Positions 33,505 through 40,636 of a DNA stretch of 40,636 bases are shown here, piece by piece. Position 1 is the first letter of the stretch, and each line of letters begins with the position of its first letter. The notes under the pieces were generated by a model. That model saw only the letters and a program-made list of their open reading frames with translations. It did no database searches and had not been told where the DNA came from. The translations under genes and the position numbers were made by a program. Source of the DNA: Syntrophales bacterium (GTDB lineage Bacteria > Desulfobacterota > Syntrophia > Syntrophales > UBA5619); NCBI GenBank assembly GCA_030654195.1, contig JAURXV010000083.1, positions 1 to 40,636 on the forward strand, written 5' to 3'.

Positions 33505-34230
33505 CGCGTTTTGCCCTCCAGTGCTTCCATCATCAGTTCGGCAAGGTGGACAAAGCGAAGCCGGCCAAGATTTTGCCTCTTGGCGCCCGCCGAAAGGTGG
33601 GTGAGACAGCTCATGTCCAGGGAGGCAACTATCGAAGCGCCGGTAAGAACGATATTCCCCAGCTTGTCTTCCATCATTTTGCCCGAAACTTCGGGGAATT
33701 TGACGCTGAAACTGCCGCCGAACCCGCAACAGGTGTCCGCATCGGTCAGTGGGACGAAATTATCGCCCAACATCTGCTTCAGGTAGTTCTCGGCCACTCC
33801 GCGCAGTCCGATACCGCGCAGGGTGCGGCAACTGGAATGGTAGGTGGCGCGGGTGGGCTCCGGACATCGCTGGCATATACTCGCAAATCTCGTAGGTTTT
33901 TGAGGCCAGTTCCCTGAAGCGGTCCTGAAGCTTGGGCTCCCCTTTGAATAGGGGCAAATAACGGTTCCTGACCGTGTCAACGCAGGAAGAACTGGGAGCG
34001 ACAATGGCCTCCGAGCGCTCGAAAACTTTCAGGAAATTAAGCGCCATGGTTCTCGCGCTTTTGGTGTCGCCGGTGTTCAGCCATGGCTGGCCGCAACAGG
34101 TCTGTTCTTCCGGAAAATCGACGTCAACGCCATAGCTTTCCAGCAGGCGCACCGAGGCCCGGCCCACGCTGGGGTAGAGGGCGTCGGCGCTGCAAGTGAG
34201 GAACAGAGCGGCTCTTCGTGTTGTCGTCAT
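33501..34230 (-). pseudogene. lutA: LutA-like CCG-domain protein, frameshifted
   Basis: The gene is split over two frames. The first runs from ATG 34230 to about 33871 (MTTTRRAALFLTCSADALYP ... EEQTCCGQPWLNTG ... ELASKTYEICEYMP). The second runs from about 33869 to 33501 (RCPEPTRATYHSSCRTLRG ... TCCGFGGSFSVKFPE ... LSHL-like end). Joined they give about 242 residues with both CCG motifs, the usual LutA length. The linker between TYE and TYH seems about eight residues shorter than I expect, so a small deletion is as likely as a one-base indel. Either the gene is inactive or there is a sequencing error; lutB and lutC are intact. Confidence 0.85.
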
Positions 34231-34241
34231 GTTAATGACCT

Positions 34242-34258
34242 ATTACCCTGGCGGTAAT
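34242..34258. promoter_or_regulatory. Dyad upstream of lutA, possible regulator site
   Basis: ATTACC-CTGGC-GGTAAT is a perfect 6-bp inverted repeat with a 5-bp spacer, 12 bp upstream of the lutA start codon. GntR/FadR-type lactate regulators use dyads of this size, but no regulator gene is adjacent, so the link is speculative. Confidence 0.35.
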
Positions 34259-34404
34259 GTAGGGGCCTTCCGGAACTTTGACAGCCAGAGGAGCAAACAG
34301 TATTATCGCCCTGCGCTGCAGTATTCTGAGCAACCGTTGGGAAGATTTTTGGGAACACCTTGCGGCGGCGTGAAAATCGCCCTCATCAATTTGTCGCACA
34401 CCCT

Positions 34405-35607
34405 TTATGGATTCGCGAGGACTCCCCGGTTACGCCGGTACCAGCGGTTGGGGAAGAGTCGGTAGAGGAGCCTCGATACCGGGCCGATGTACTCCTTCGT
34501 ACGGCGGTCGAACTGCGTTGCCTGGAGGATCTGTTCCCGGATGGCCTCCCGGGTCTTCTCGTCGTTGAAGATCTTGTAGGCGCAGTGAAAGATCGGGCTG
34601 TACATGTTCCGCTTCTCCAGGAACTTATGGACATTCAGGATGGTATTTGGCCCCTCGGGCTTTCCGTCGATCCGCTGAAGGACCTTCAGATGGGTTTCGA
34701 CCGGATTGCCGGTGAAGGTATCATAGAAAAAGCTGCCGTAGCGGTGGTTCTTGCTCGCATCCGACGAAAGCGTGATGTACATGTCCCCCACGCCCGCCTG
34801 GCTCTGGAAGGCTTGAAAGCTCCCGCCGAGGATCCGGGAGAGGGATCTCACCTCCACCCCGGAACGGGAGAAGAGCGTTCCGGGAATCGAGTCGCCGAGA
34901 TTCAGACGATCCGTCACCCCCTTGACGTTGGCCACGATGTTCTTCAGCGCGCCGCACGCCTCGATCCCGACGGTATCGAAGTTATAGAGAGAGGTCAGCT
35001 CCCGCCGGTTGGCGCCGACAAATTCCTTCCGGACGGTCCGACAGATCGGCTTCGCTCCCGCCACCGTAAGGCAGACCGGATTCCCCAAGGCAATATCCAT
35101 ATCGAAGAAAGGCCCGCCGATCGAAACCACGGTGAACCGGTTTTTCAGTTTATAGAAATGGTTCCGGATGAGCTGGGAAGGGGTGATGAGCTGGCGGGTC
35201 GTTTCGACCGCCGTGAGGCCTTTGATCGCCGAAATAAAACAGGTATTCGTGGCCTTGTGCTGGAGGATCGGCTCGACCTGGTTGAGGATCTCCGGGAGCC
35301 GGTCCATCGTGACGGAGAGGAATATGAAATCGTTCTCCTCGACGACCCGTTCCAGATCGTTGGTCGCGTAGACCTTCGGGGAGAGGCGGGGAACCTGATC
35401 CATCCCGCCGAGACGCCGCGCGAGATCCTCGGTAAGGTGCCGCGGATTCAGGCGTTCCCGGTTGATCGTCTTGCAGACGTCGGCATCATGGTAGTAGAGG
35501 ATCACCCGCTTGTCGTCCCGGCCGAACTTGTAGGCAAACGCGGTCCCGAGGCGCCCCGGCCCGATGATGGCAATCCTGTCCGTCTCCAAAGGCAAACCCG
35601 TCAGCAT
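34405..35607 (-). CDS. GpsA-like NAD(P)-dependent glycerol-3-phosphate dehydrogenase family protein
   Basis: 400 residues, longer than the usual 330-340 of GpsA. The N-terminal Rossmann motif is IAIIGPGRLGTAFAYKFG. The family segments NDFIFLSVTMDRL, FISAIKGL (usually VSATKGI) and SIGGPFFDMDIALGNP (usually LSGPSFA) follow, as do the catalytic-lysine region CGALKNIVANVKGV and GVGDMYITLSSDASKNHRYG (usually GLGDLxLTCxSxxSRNxxxG). Departures at each motif and a basic C-terminal extension (about 340-400) suggest a paralogue with another 2-hydroxy or phosphate substrate. The gene starts 4 bp after the acyl-CoA dehydrogenase and shares its operon. Confidence 0.8.
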   Translation of the reverse strand: MLTGLPLETDRIAIIGPGRLGTAFAYKFGRDDKRVILYYHDADVCKTINRERLNPRHLTEDLARRLGGMDQVPRLSPKVYATNDLERVVEENDFIFLSVTMDRLPEILNQVEPILQHKATNTCFISAIKGLTAVETTRQLITPSQLIRNHFYKLKNRFTVVSIGGPFFDMDIALGNPVCLTVAGAKPICRTVRKEFVGANRRELTSLYNFDTVGIEACGALKNIVANVKGVTDRLNLGDSIPGTLFSRSGVEVRSLSRILGGSFQAFQSQAGVGDMYITLSSDASKNHRYGSFFYDTFTGNPVETHLKVLQRIDGKPEGPNTILNVHKFLEKRNMYSPIFHCAYKIFNDEKTREAIREQILQATQFDRRTKEYIGPVSRLLYRLFPNRWYRRNRGVLANP

Positions 35608-35611
35608 AAGG

Positions 35612-36751
35612 TCACTCTTCCAAAACCTCGCGGGCGATAACGATCCGTTGCACCTCCGAGGTCCCCTCGTAGATCGTGGTGACCCGCGCGTCGCGGTAGA
35701 GCCGTTCCACCTTGTACTCTTTCATGTAACCGTAGCCGCCGTGGATCTGGACGGCGCGGTAGGCCGCCCGGTTGGCCATTTCGGAGGCGAAGAGCTTGGC
35801 CATCGACGCCTCCCGCTTGAAGGGCAGCCCCTGGTCTTTCTTGTCGGCGGCGTACAGGGTTAACCAGTGGGCCGCCTCGATCTCGGCGGCGGTGTCGGCG
35901 ATCATCCACTGGATCGCCTGGAAAGAGCCGATGTTCTTCCCGAACTGCTTGCGCGTCTTTGCGTACGCCACCGCCTCGTGGAGGCAGGCCCGGGCAATCC
36001 CGAGAGACTGGGAGGCGATCCCGATCCGGCCGCTGTCGAGGGCGACCATCGCGATCTTGTAGCCGATCCCCTCCTTTCCGAGCAGGTTCTCCTTCGGGAT
36101 CCGGCAGTCGTCGAAGAGGAGCTCGACGGTATCGGAGGCCCTGAGTCCCATCTTGTCCTCTTTCCGACCGATGCGGAAACCCGGCGTTCCCTTCGTCAGC
36201 AGAAAAGCGGAAAGCCCGCGGTTCGACTTCTCGGAACCGATCCGGGTGATCAGAACAATCACGTCGGCATAGGAACCGTTCGTGATGAAGATCTTCGAAC
36301 CGTTCACCAGATAATGGTCGCCCTTCTCCTCGGCGCGCGTCGTCATCCCCCCGGGGTCGGAGCCCGCGTCCGACTCCGTGATGGCGAAGGCCCCGAGCAT
36401 CTCCCCGCGGGCGAGCGGCGCAAGGTAGCGCTGCTTCTGATCCTCGCTGCCGAACTCGAGGATCGGATCGGAGGAGAGGTTCGTCACCGACATCGTAACC
36501 GCCGTGGAGGCGCAGGCGTAGGCGATCTCCTGGAGGGCAAGGGAGTAGCTCACCGCACCCGCCCCGGCGCCGCCGTACTCGACCGGGATCATCATCCCCA
36601 TGAGCCCGAGCCCCCCCATTTTCCGGACGGCCTTTTCCGGGAAGGTCTCCTCCCGATCCCACTCTCCGGCGAAGGGCTCCAACTCCTTTTTCGCAAAGTC
36701 GCGCGCCATCAGCCGGATCATCTCCTGCTCCGGGGTCAGTTGAAAAGCCAT
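35612..36751 (-). CDS. Acyl-CoA dehydrogenase
   Basis: 379 residues, a standard short-chain-type acyl-CoA dehydrogenase. It shows the N-terminal helical domain, FAITESDAGSDPGGM (FAD/substrate contact), the mid beta-domain FITNGSYADVIVLI, the ACAD signature QIHGGYGYMKEYKVERLYRDAR, and the catalytic-base segment TTIYEGTSEVQ with its Glu in place. It oxidises an acyl-CoA to the 2-enoyl-CoA with FAD, passing electrons to an ETF. It is the middle gene of a tight three-gene unit, 12 bp after the XRE-cupin regulator. The chain specificity cannot be read. Confidence 0.95.
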   Translation of the reverse strand: MAFQLTPEQEMIRLMARDFAKKELEPFAGEWDREETFPEKAVRKMGGLGLMGMMIPVEYGGAGAGAVSYSLALQEIAYACASTAVTMSVTNLSSDPILEFGSEDQKQRYLAPLARGEMLGAFAITESDAGSDPGGMTTRAEEKGDHYLVNGSKIFITNGSYADVIVLITRIGSEKSNRGLSAFLLTKGTPGFRIGRKEDKMGLRASDTVELLFDDCRIPKENLLGKEGIGYKIAMVALDSGRIGIASQSLGIARACLHEAVAYAKTRKQFGKNIGSFQAIQWMIADTAAEIEAAHWLTLYAADKKDQGLPFKREASMAKLFASEMANRAAYRAVQIHGGYGYMKEYKVERLYRDARVTTIYEGTSEVQRIVIAREVLEE

Positions 36752-36763
36752 CGCATTCTCCTT

Positions 36764-37315
36764 TCAGGGAACGTAGACGACAACCAGCAGTTCCGCGGCC
36801 ACCGGGTTGGGGTTGCTCAGCTTGTGGTGGAGGGCGGAATTGAAATGGATGCTCTCTCCCTGGGCCAGCCGGGTGACGTTCTCACCGACCTGGATGGTGA
36901 TCCCCCCCTTGAGGACGAAGTGGAACTCCTCTCCTTCATGGTGAAACTCCACCCCCTTGTGGTCGGTGTGCGCGTCGACCGTGACCAGATAACCCCGCAG
37001 GTGCTTGTCCGGCCCCGGCTTGCTTAGCGATGTGTAAGCATATGAATCTACACGCTTCTTGTGGCTTTTCGAGCGCCGCTTCGTCGCCTGCGTCTCCCCC
37101 TCCGTCTCCAACTCGTCCATGTTCAGCTTCAGGACGCGGCTGAGCTGGAGAACGAGCGACACCGGCGGTACGGTTCTCTCCTCTTCGACCCCTTTGAGGA
37201 TCTCCGGTTGGTACCCAGTCTCCAGGGCAAGGTCTGCGATGCTCATCCTCATCTTCTCCCGGCCGGCCTTCATCCGCTGGCCGAGGGAGATCTTCTCGCT
37301 TTTCTTTCTGGCCAT
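36764..37315 (-). CDS. XRE-family regulator with C-terminal cupin domain
   Basis: 183 residues from ATG 37315, which has AAGGAGG upstream; a longer frame to 37375 lacks it. The N-terminal HTH_3 (about 10-70: LGQRMKAGREKMRMSIADLALETGYQPEILKGVEEERTVPPVSLVLQLSRVL in pieces) is followed by a basic linker and a cupin_2 domain (about 105-183) with HHEGEEFHFVLKGGITIQVGE and the second motif GESIHFNSALHHKLSN. The His/Glu pattern would hold a metal or sense a small acid. Likely a local repressor or activator of its own operon with the acyl-CoA dehydrogenase and the GpsA-like gene. Confidence 0.9.
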   Translation of the reverse strand: MARKKSEKISLGQRMKAGREKMRMSIADLALETGYQPEILKGVEEERTVPPVSLVLQLSRVLKLNMDELETEGETQATKRRSKSHKKRVDSYAYTSLSKPGPDKHLRGYLVTVDAHTDHKGVEFHHEGEEFHFVLKGGITIQVGENVTRLAQGESIHFNSALHHKLSNPNPVAAELLVVVYVP

Positions 37316-37343
37316 CTGACGCCTCCTTGTTATTAATGGAACA

Positions 37344-37353
37344 TAATGCATTA
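37344..37353. promoter_or_regulatory. TAATGCATTA palindrome upstream of the XRE-cupin gene
   Basis: A perfect 10-bp palindrome 29 bp before the start codon, in an AT-rich stretch that should hold the operon promoter. It is a plausible autoregulatory site for the XRE protein, on position only. Confidence 0.3.
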
Positions 37354-37486
37354 CGCTTGTAAAGGGCTTTGACACGGGGAGATAACCTATATGAACCTCA
37401 TCCGTTTGTAAAGCACCAGACAGGGTCGCTTGACGCCGCCCCTCGCCAAACGCCTTCCAACCCCCTCCAGTGGGAATTGTGGTTCT

Positions 37487-38083
37487 TTATGGTGACGGAC
37501 ATACGAGCTTCTTTCCCAATTCCCCGGCCGCCTTCATCAGAGACTCGTTCGCCCGGATCTCCCCTGCCCCGAACGCGCTCCCGTAAACCATCCCGACGAT
37601 CTTCGCCCCGGCATAATGGAATGCGTCCTGAAAGGTTCGCAGCGCGTTTACACAGCCCGAACCGAACGGATCGGCGTCGCCGTAGCTCATCGCGATGGCG
37701 ATCCGTTTTCCGGTGAAGGCCTCCTTGCCATAGGCAGGCAGCGCGAAGCAGCGGTCCATGAAGAGTTTCGTCTGCGCCGACATCGTGAACCAGTAAACGG
37801 GGCTCGCGATGACCCAGGCGTCCGCCGCAAGAAGCTTCGGATAAAGATCCTGCATTGCATCCTTGATGGCGCAGCCCTTGCTTCTCTCCTTCTGGCAGGC
37901 GTAACAGGAGTTGCAGGGGGCAATGTTCAGACCGTGGAGGAAAACCGTTTCCACCTTCGCCCCCGCCGCCTTGGCCCCCTTCGCGATCCGGTCCGCCAGA
38001 ATGGCGCTGTTCCCCTTCTTCCTGGGACTCCCCAGCAGCACCAGAACCTTCTTCTCTTCCTTTCTTACCGATTTTCCCGTCAT
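37487..38083 (-). CDS. Iron-sulfur flavoprotein-like NAD(P)H-dependent FMN oxidoreductase
   Basis: 198 residues from ATG 38083, with GGAGG upstream; an in-frame start at 38134 is less well placed. Flavodoxin-like fold: VLVLLGSPRKKGNSAILADRI (FMN phosphate loop), then C57-x2-C60-x2-C63-x7-C71 (CNSCYACQKERSKGC), the compact cysteine motif that binds 4Fe-4S in iron-sulfur flavoproteins, then ADAWVIASPVYWFTMSAQTKLFMDR. Such proteins transfer electrons to oxygen or peroxide species or act as reductases in anaerobes. It is a single gene between tupC and the XRE-cupin unit. Confidence 0.85.
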   Translation of the reverse strand: MTGKSVRKEEKKVLVLLGSPRKKGNSAILADRIAKGAKAAGAKVETVFLHGLNIAPCNSCYACQKERSKGCAIKDAMQDLYPKLLAADAWVIASPVYWFTMSAQTKLFMDRCFALPAYGKEAFTGKRIAIAMSYGDADPFGSGCVNALRTFQDAFHYAGAKIVGMVYGSAFGAGEIRANESLMKAAGELGKKLVCPSP

Positions 38084-38213
38084 GACTCGCCTCCGTTCCC
38101 GTTCTTTGCCGATCGTACGGCCTCCGCCGGACAACCGGTAACGTTGACGTTAAGGTACGCTTTACCCGCCTGTTTTGTCAAGGATGTTGAACCCAGAAAA
38201 AATCAAGAGAAGA

Positions 38214-39320
38214 TTATGTCTGACGGGGGATAACGTGGACCGCCGTCGCCTTGAACGAGGCCATGACGGTTATTCCCTCCTCCAGCAGGAGTTCATCGAG
38301 GGACTGGCGTGTCACGTAAGCGACCAGCTCGAAGCCGCAGTCCACGCGGACCCGATGGAAGAGTCCGAGCGGCGTGATCTTCCGGATCGTTCCGGGAAAG
38401 GCGTTCCGGGCGCTCGTCCCTGGCGGCGGGGTGCTCGTGGAGAGGGTTACGTGCTCCGGCCGGATACAGCAGAGGACCCTTTCTCCAGGACGGAGATGGC
38501 CGACCGCCTGGATCTCGCCGCCTTCCACTTCAGCCGTGAATACCCCGTCGGAACTCCGGAGGACCCGCCCCGGCAGGACCGTCTCCACCCCCACAAAAGA
38601 GGCGACAAAATCATCCGCGGGACGGTTCATCACCTCGGCGACCGGCCCGATCTGGGCGATCTTCCCCCCGTTCATCACCGCCATCCGGTCGGCCAGCCGG
38701 AGGGCCTCCGCCTGGTCGTGGGTCGCCATGACCGCCGTCGTGCGCGTTTCGCGGATGATCCGTTCGAGGTCGCCGAGCAGGGCTTCGCGCGTCGGCGGAT
38801 CGAGCGAGGAGAAGGGTTCGTCGAGGAAAACGATCTCCGGTTTCGTGACGAAGGCGCGGGCAAGGCTGGTCCGCTGCGCCTCCCCGCCGGAGAGCTTCCG
38901 GGCGGAGCGCTTCGCCAGATGGGCAATGCCGAAAAGTTCCAGATAACCCGGAACGACCCGCCCGATCTCCTCCCGTCCCGCCCCGCGAATCCTTAGGCCG
39001 GCGGCCACATTGTCGAAGATCGTCGCGTCAAAGAGAAGCGGCTCCTGGAAGACCATCGCAACGCGGCGCCGGTAGTCGACACCGCCGCGTCCGGCATCGA
39101 TCTCCCGTCCGTTGAAAGAGAAGCGGCCCCGGGAAGTCTTCAGCAGGCAGGCCAGCGTCAGCAGGAGCGTCGATTTCCCCGCGCCGTTCGGACCGATCAG
39201 CGCAAGAACCTGACCCGCGATGATCTCCAGGACCGGGATGTCCAGCACAAGCGCCCCGCCTCGCGTCACCTGGAGTTCCTCGGCTTTCAGCAGAACCAGG
39301 GGTTTGTCTCCGGGATTCAT
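38214..39320 (-). CDS. tupC: Tungstate/molybdate ABC transporter ATPase
   Basis: 368 residues. Walker A is GPNGAGKST, the signature LSGGEAQRTSLARAF, Walker B IVFLDEPFSSLDPP and the H loop ATHDQAEALRLADRM. A C-terminal TOBE-type domain (about 250-368) contains AVGHLRPGERVLCCIRPEHVTL and carries oxyanion regulation in ModC-like proteins. With the TupB- and TupA-like neighbours it is called tungstate-specific; ModC is the alternative. It overlaps tupB by 4 nt. Confidence 0.88.
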   Translation of the reverse strand: MNPGDKPLVLLKAEELQVTRGGALVLDIPVLEIIAGQVLALIGPNGAGKSTLLLTLACLLKTSRGRFSFNGREIDAGRGGVDYRRRVAMVFQEPLLFDATIFDNVAAGLRIRGAGREEIGRVVPGYLELFGIAHLAKRSARKLSGGEAQRTSLARAFVTKPEIVFLDEPFSSLDPPTREALLGDLERIIRETRTTAVMATHDQAEALRLADRMAVMNGGKIAQIGPVAEVMNRPADDFVASFVGVETVLPGRVLRSSDGVFTAEVEGGEIQAVGHLRPGERVLCCIRPEHVTLSTSTPPPGTSARNAFPGTIRKITPLGLFHRVRVDCGFELVAYVTRQSLDELLLEEGITVMASFKATAVHVIPRQT

Positions 39321-40024
39321 CGGGGCCTCTCCCGCTGCTGGATCTGCGTGAGGATGGCGTTCACGAAAAAGGCGAGGAGCATCAGGATGATCGAGAGCGC
39401 GATGGCGATGTCGAAGTTCCCCCGTCCCGTCTCCATGACCGTCGCCGTCGTCAGGACCCGGGAGTAGCCCCTGATGTTGCCGCCGACCATGATGGAGGCC
39501 CCGACCTCCGAGATGATGCCGCCGAAGCCGGCCATCACGGCCGCCAGGAGCGGCAGGCGCGCCTCCTTGACCAGGAGCCAGACCATCTGGACGCGCGTCG
39601 CCCCCAGGGCGAGGATCTGGAGGCGGAGGTTTGCCGGCAGATTCTGGATGGACGCCAGCGTGATCCCCGTGACGATCGGGGTGGCGATGACGGCCTGGGC
39701 CAGGATGATCGCCGTCGGGGTGTAGAGGATCTCCAGGAAACCGAGCGGCCCGTTCCGCCAGAGGAAGATCGTCACGAAGAGACCGACGACGACCGGCGGG
39801 AGGCTCATCCCCGTGTTGATCAGGCTGACGACCAGTTGCCTCCCCGGGAAACGGGAAAGGGCCACGGCCGTTCCGACGGAGATCCCGATGAAGAGGCTGA
39901 TCAATGTCGCCGTCCCCGACACCTTGAGCGACAGGAGCGTGATCCCCAGGACCTCCGCGTCCAGCGTGAAGATGAGAAAAAAAGCCTTTCGGATCCCTTC
40001 CAGAATCAGATCCATCGATTGCAC
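39317..40024 (-). CDS. tupB: Tungstate ABC transporter permease
   Basis: 235 residues with five to six hydrophobic helices, typical of TupB/WtpB. The permease loop NLRLQILALGATRVQMVWLLVKEARLPLLAAV carries the EAA-like Gly that docks the ATPase, then GGIISEVGASIMVGGNIRGYSRVLTTATVMETGRG (in pieces), a strongly conserved TupB block. The GTG at 40024 has AGGAG 5 nt upstream; an ATG at 40015 is possible. It is the middle gene of the tup unit. Confidence 0.9.
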   Translation of the reverse strand: MQSMDLILEGIRKAFFLIFTLDAEVLGITLLSLKVSGTATLISLFIGISVGTAVALSRFPGRQLVVSLINTGMSLPPVVVGLFVTIFLWRNGPLGFLEILYTPTAIILAQAVIATPIVTGITLASIQNLPANLRLQILALGATRVQMVWLLVKEARLPLLAAVMAGFGGIISEVGASIMVGGNIRGYSRVLTTATVMETGRGNFDIAIALSIILMLLAFFVNAILTQIQQRERPR

Positions 40025-40109
40025 CGCCTCTCCTGTACTATCGGTCGTTGCGGGGGCGCAGACTGGCCCCCGCGACGACCGTGTTCAAGTAACCGATAAG
40101 AGAGTCCCT

Positions 40110-40636
40110 CTATTTGCCGAGGTCGTCCTCTTTCTTACCCGCGTCGGGGAAGAAGAGCGCCCCTCCGTACTTCTCCACGCCGAAGGTCTTGATGATCCCC
40201 TGGGTTTCCGCGGAGACCATGAAGTCGGAGAAGGCCTTCGCACCGTCGGCATTGACCTTCGGCCACTTGGCCGGGTTAACCGCGATCACGTGATAGACGT
40301 TCAGCAGGATCGGATCCCCCTCCCTTAGGATGGGAAGGCCGAGCTTCTGCTTCAGGGAAAGCCAGGTCCCCCGGTCGGCGAGGATGTAACCCTTCTTCTC
40401 GGCCGCAACGTTCAGGGTCTGCCCCATCCCGAGGCCGGTCTCCTGGTACCACTTCTGTCCCTCAGGGTTGATCCCGGCCGCCTTCCAGATCCCCTTCTCC
40501 TTGGCGTGGGTCCCGGAGTTGTCCCCCCGCGACAGGAAGAGGGAACCGGCGGCGGCGATCTTCTTGAAGGCCTCAGGCGTGCTCTTGGTCCCCTTGATCG
40601 CGGCCGGATCGGCGGGCGGTCCGACGACAATGAAGT
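40110..40636 (-). CDS. tupA: Tungstate-binding periplasmic protein (partial, N-terminus outside the window)
   Basis: 175 codons of the C-terminal part are present; the frame is open at the window edge. The segments FIVVGPPADPAAIKG, SLFLSRGDNSGTHAKEKGIW and GLGMGQTLNVAAEKKGYILADRGTWL match the tungstate receptor TupA, in which the Ser/Arg/Thr of the SRGDNSGT loop helps bind the oxyanion. The tail ends DAGKKEDDLGK. It is the first gene of the tupABC unit. Tungsten uptake fits an anaerobe with tungsten-dependent aldehyde, formate or benzoyl-CoA enzymes, none of which is in this window. Confidence 0.9.
   Translation of the reverse strand, partial: FIVVGPPADPAAIKGTKSTPEAFKKIAAAGSLFLSRGDNSGTHAKEKGIWKAAGINPEGQKWYQETGLGMGQTLNVAAEKKGYILADRGTWLSLKQKLGLPILREGDPILLNVYHVIAVNPAKWPKVNADGAKAFSDFMVSAETQGIIKTFGVEKYGGALFFPDAGKKEDDLGK

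Noticed and set aside
34360-35640. A 426-codon open frame on the plus strand opposite the GpsA-like gene
   Set aside because: Antisense shadow; the minus-strand frame has recognisable Rossmann and catalytic motifs.

Overview
The window reads as a piece of chromosome from an anaerobic, metabolically versatile bacterium of the former Deltaproteobacteria (Desulfobacterota, Syntrophales-like). This is inferred from gene content, not from a marker gene. The content includes TAXI- and DctP-type TRAP transporters, an ADP-forming acyl-CoA synthetase, an enoyl-CoA hydratase, an acyl-CoA dehydrogenase, a LutABC-type lactate oxidation locus, a tungstate ABC transporter, a rubrerythrin-like protein and dispersed repeats with a TCGTAAAAAGTC core. 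No rRNA, tRNA or CRISPR array was found.

Layout. 1-139 is the 3' end of corA and 209-688 is a rubrerythrin-like gene. 690-8760 looks like an island bounded by a 42-bp direct repeat: a truncated copy of the amidohydrolase gene start on the left and the intact gene start on the right. Between them lie a C45-type lipoprotein hydrolase, a CheB-CheR-PAS protein overlapping a PAS-PAS-HD-GYP phosphodiesterase, a broken DUF4258-like gene and a toxin-antitoxin pair. 8734-18262 holds a YtcJ-like amidohydrolase, then an RpiR regulator with a striking 16-bp inverted repeat across its promoter and start, an ADP-forming acyl-CoA synthetase, an enoyl-CoA hydratase, and a TAXI solute receptor, DUF1850 protein and fused TRAP permease. 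Together these make an uptake-and-activation route for an unidentified carboxylic acid. 18330-21496 (minus) is an NtrC-type response regulator and its sensor kinase. 21497-22211 has no protein gene. It carries a kinase promoter, dyad motifs, a near-consensus sigma-54 promoter and a strong terminator about 120 nt further on, which together suggest a sigma-54-dependent small RNA next to its likely activator. 22212-23564 (minus) is rarA.

23604-34230 is a block of visibly lower GC (about 50% in sampled lines, against 60-67% on both sides). It holds a promoter, a structured leader of about 300 nt that may be a group II intron remnant, a Liv-type ABC transporter (five genes), a DctPQM TRAP transporter and, convergent to them, lutABC with a frameshifted lutA. 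34405-37315 (minus) is a tight three-gene unit: XRE-cupin regulator, acyl-CoA dehydrogenase and a GpsA-like dehydrogenase. 37487-38083 is an iron-sulfur-flavoprotein-like gene, and 38214-40636 is a tungstate transporter (tupC, tupB, partial tupA).

Taken together, the genes import organic acids by three transporter types, activate and oxidise them as CoA thioesters or through LutABC, and supply tungsten for low-potential oxidoreductases, under one two-component system and two local regulators. The points most worth checking are the candidate sigma-54 sRNA module, the RpiR operator, the structured leader ahead of liv, and the repeat-bounded island.
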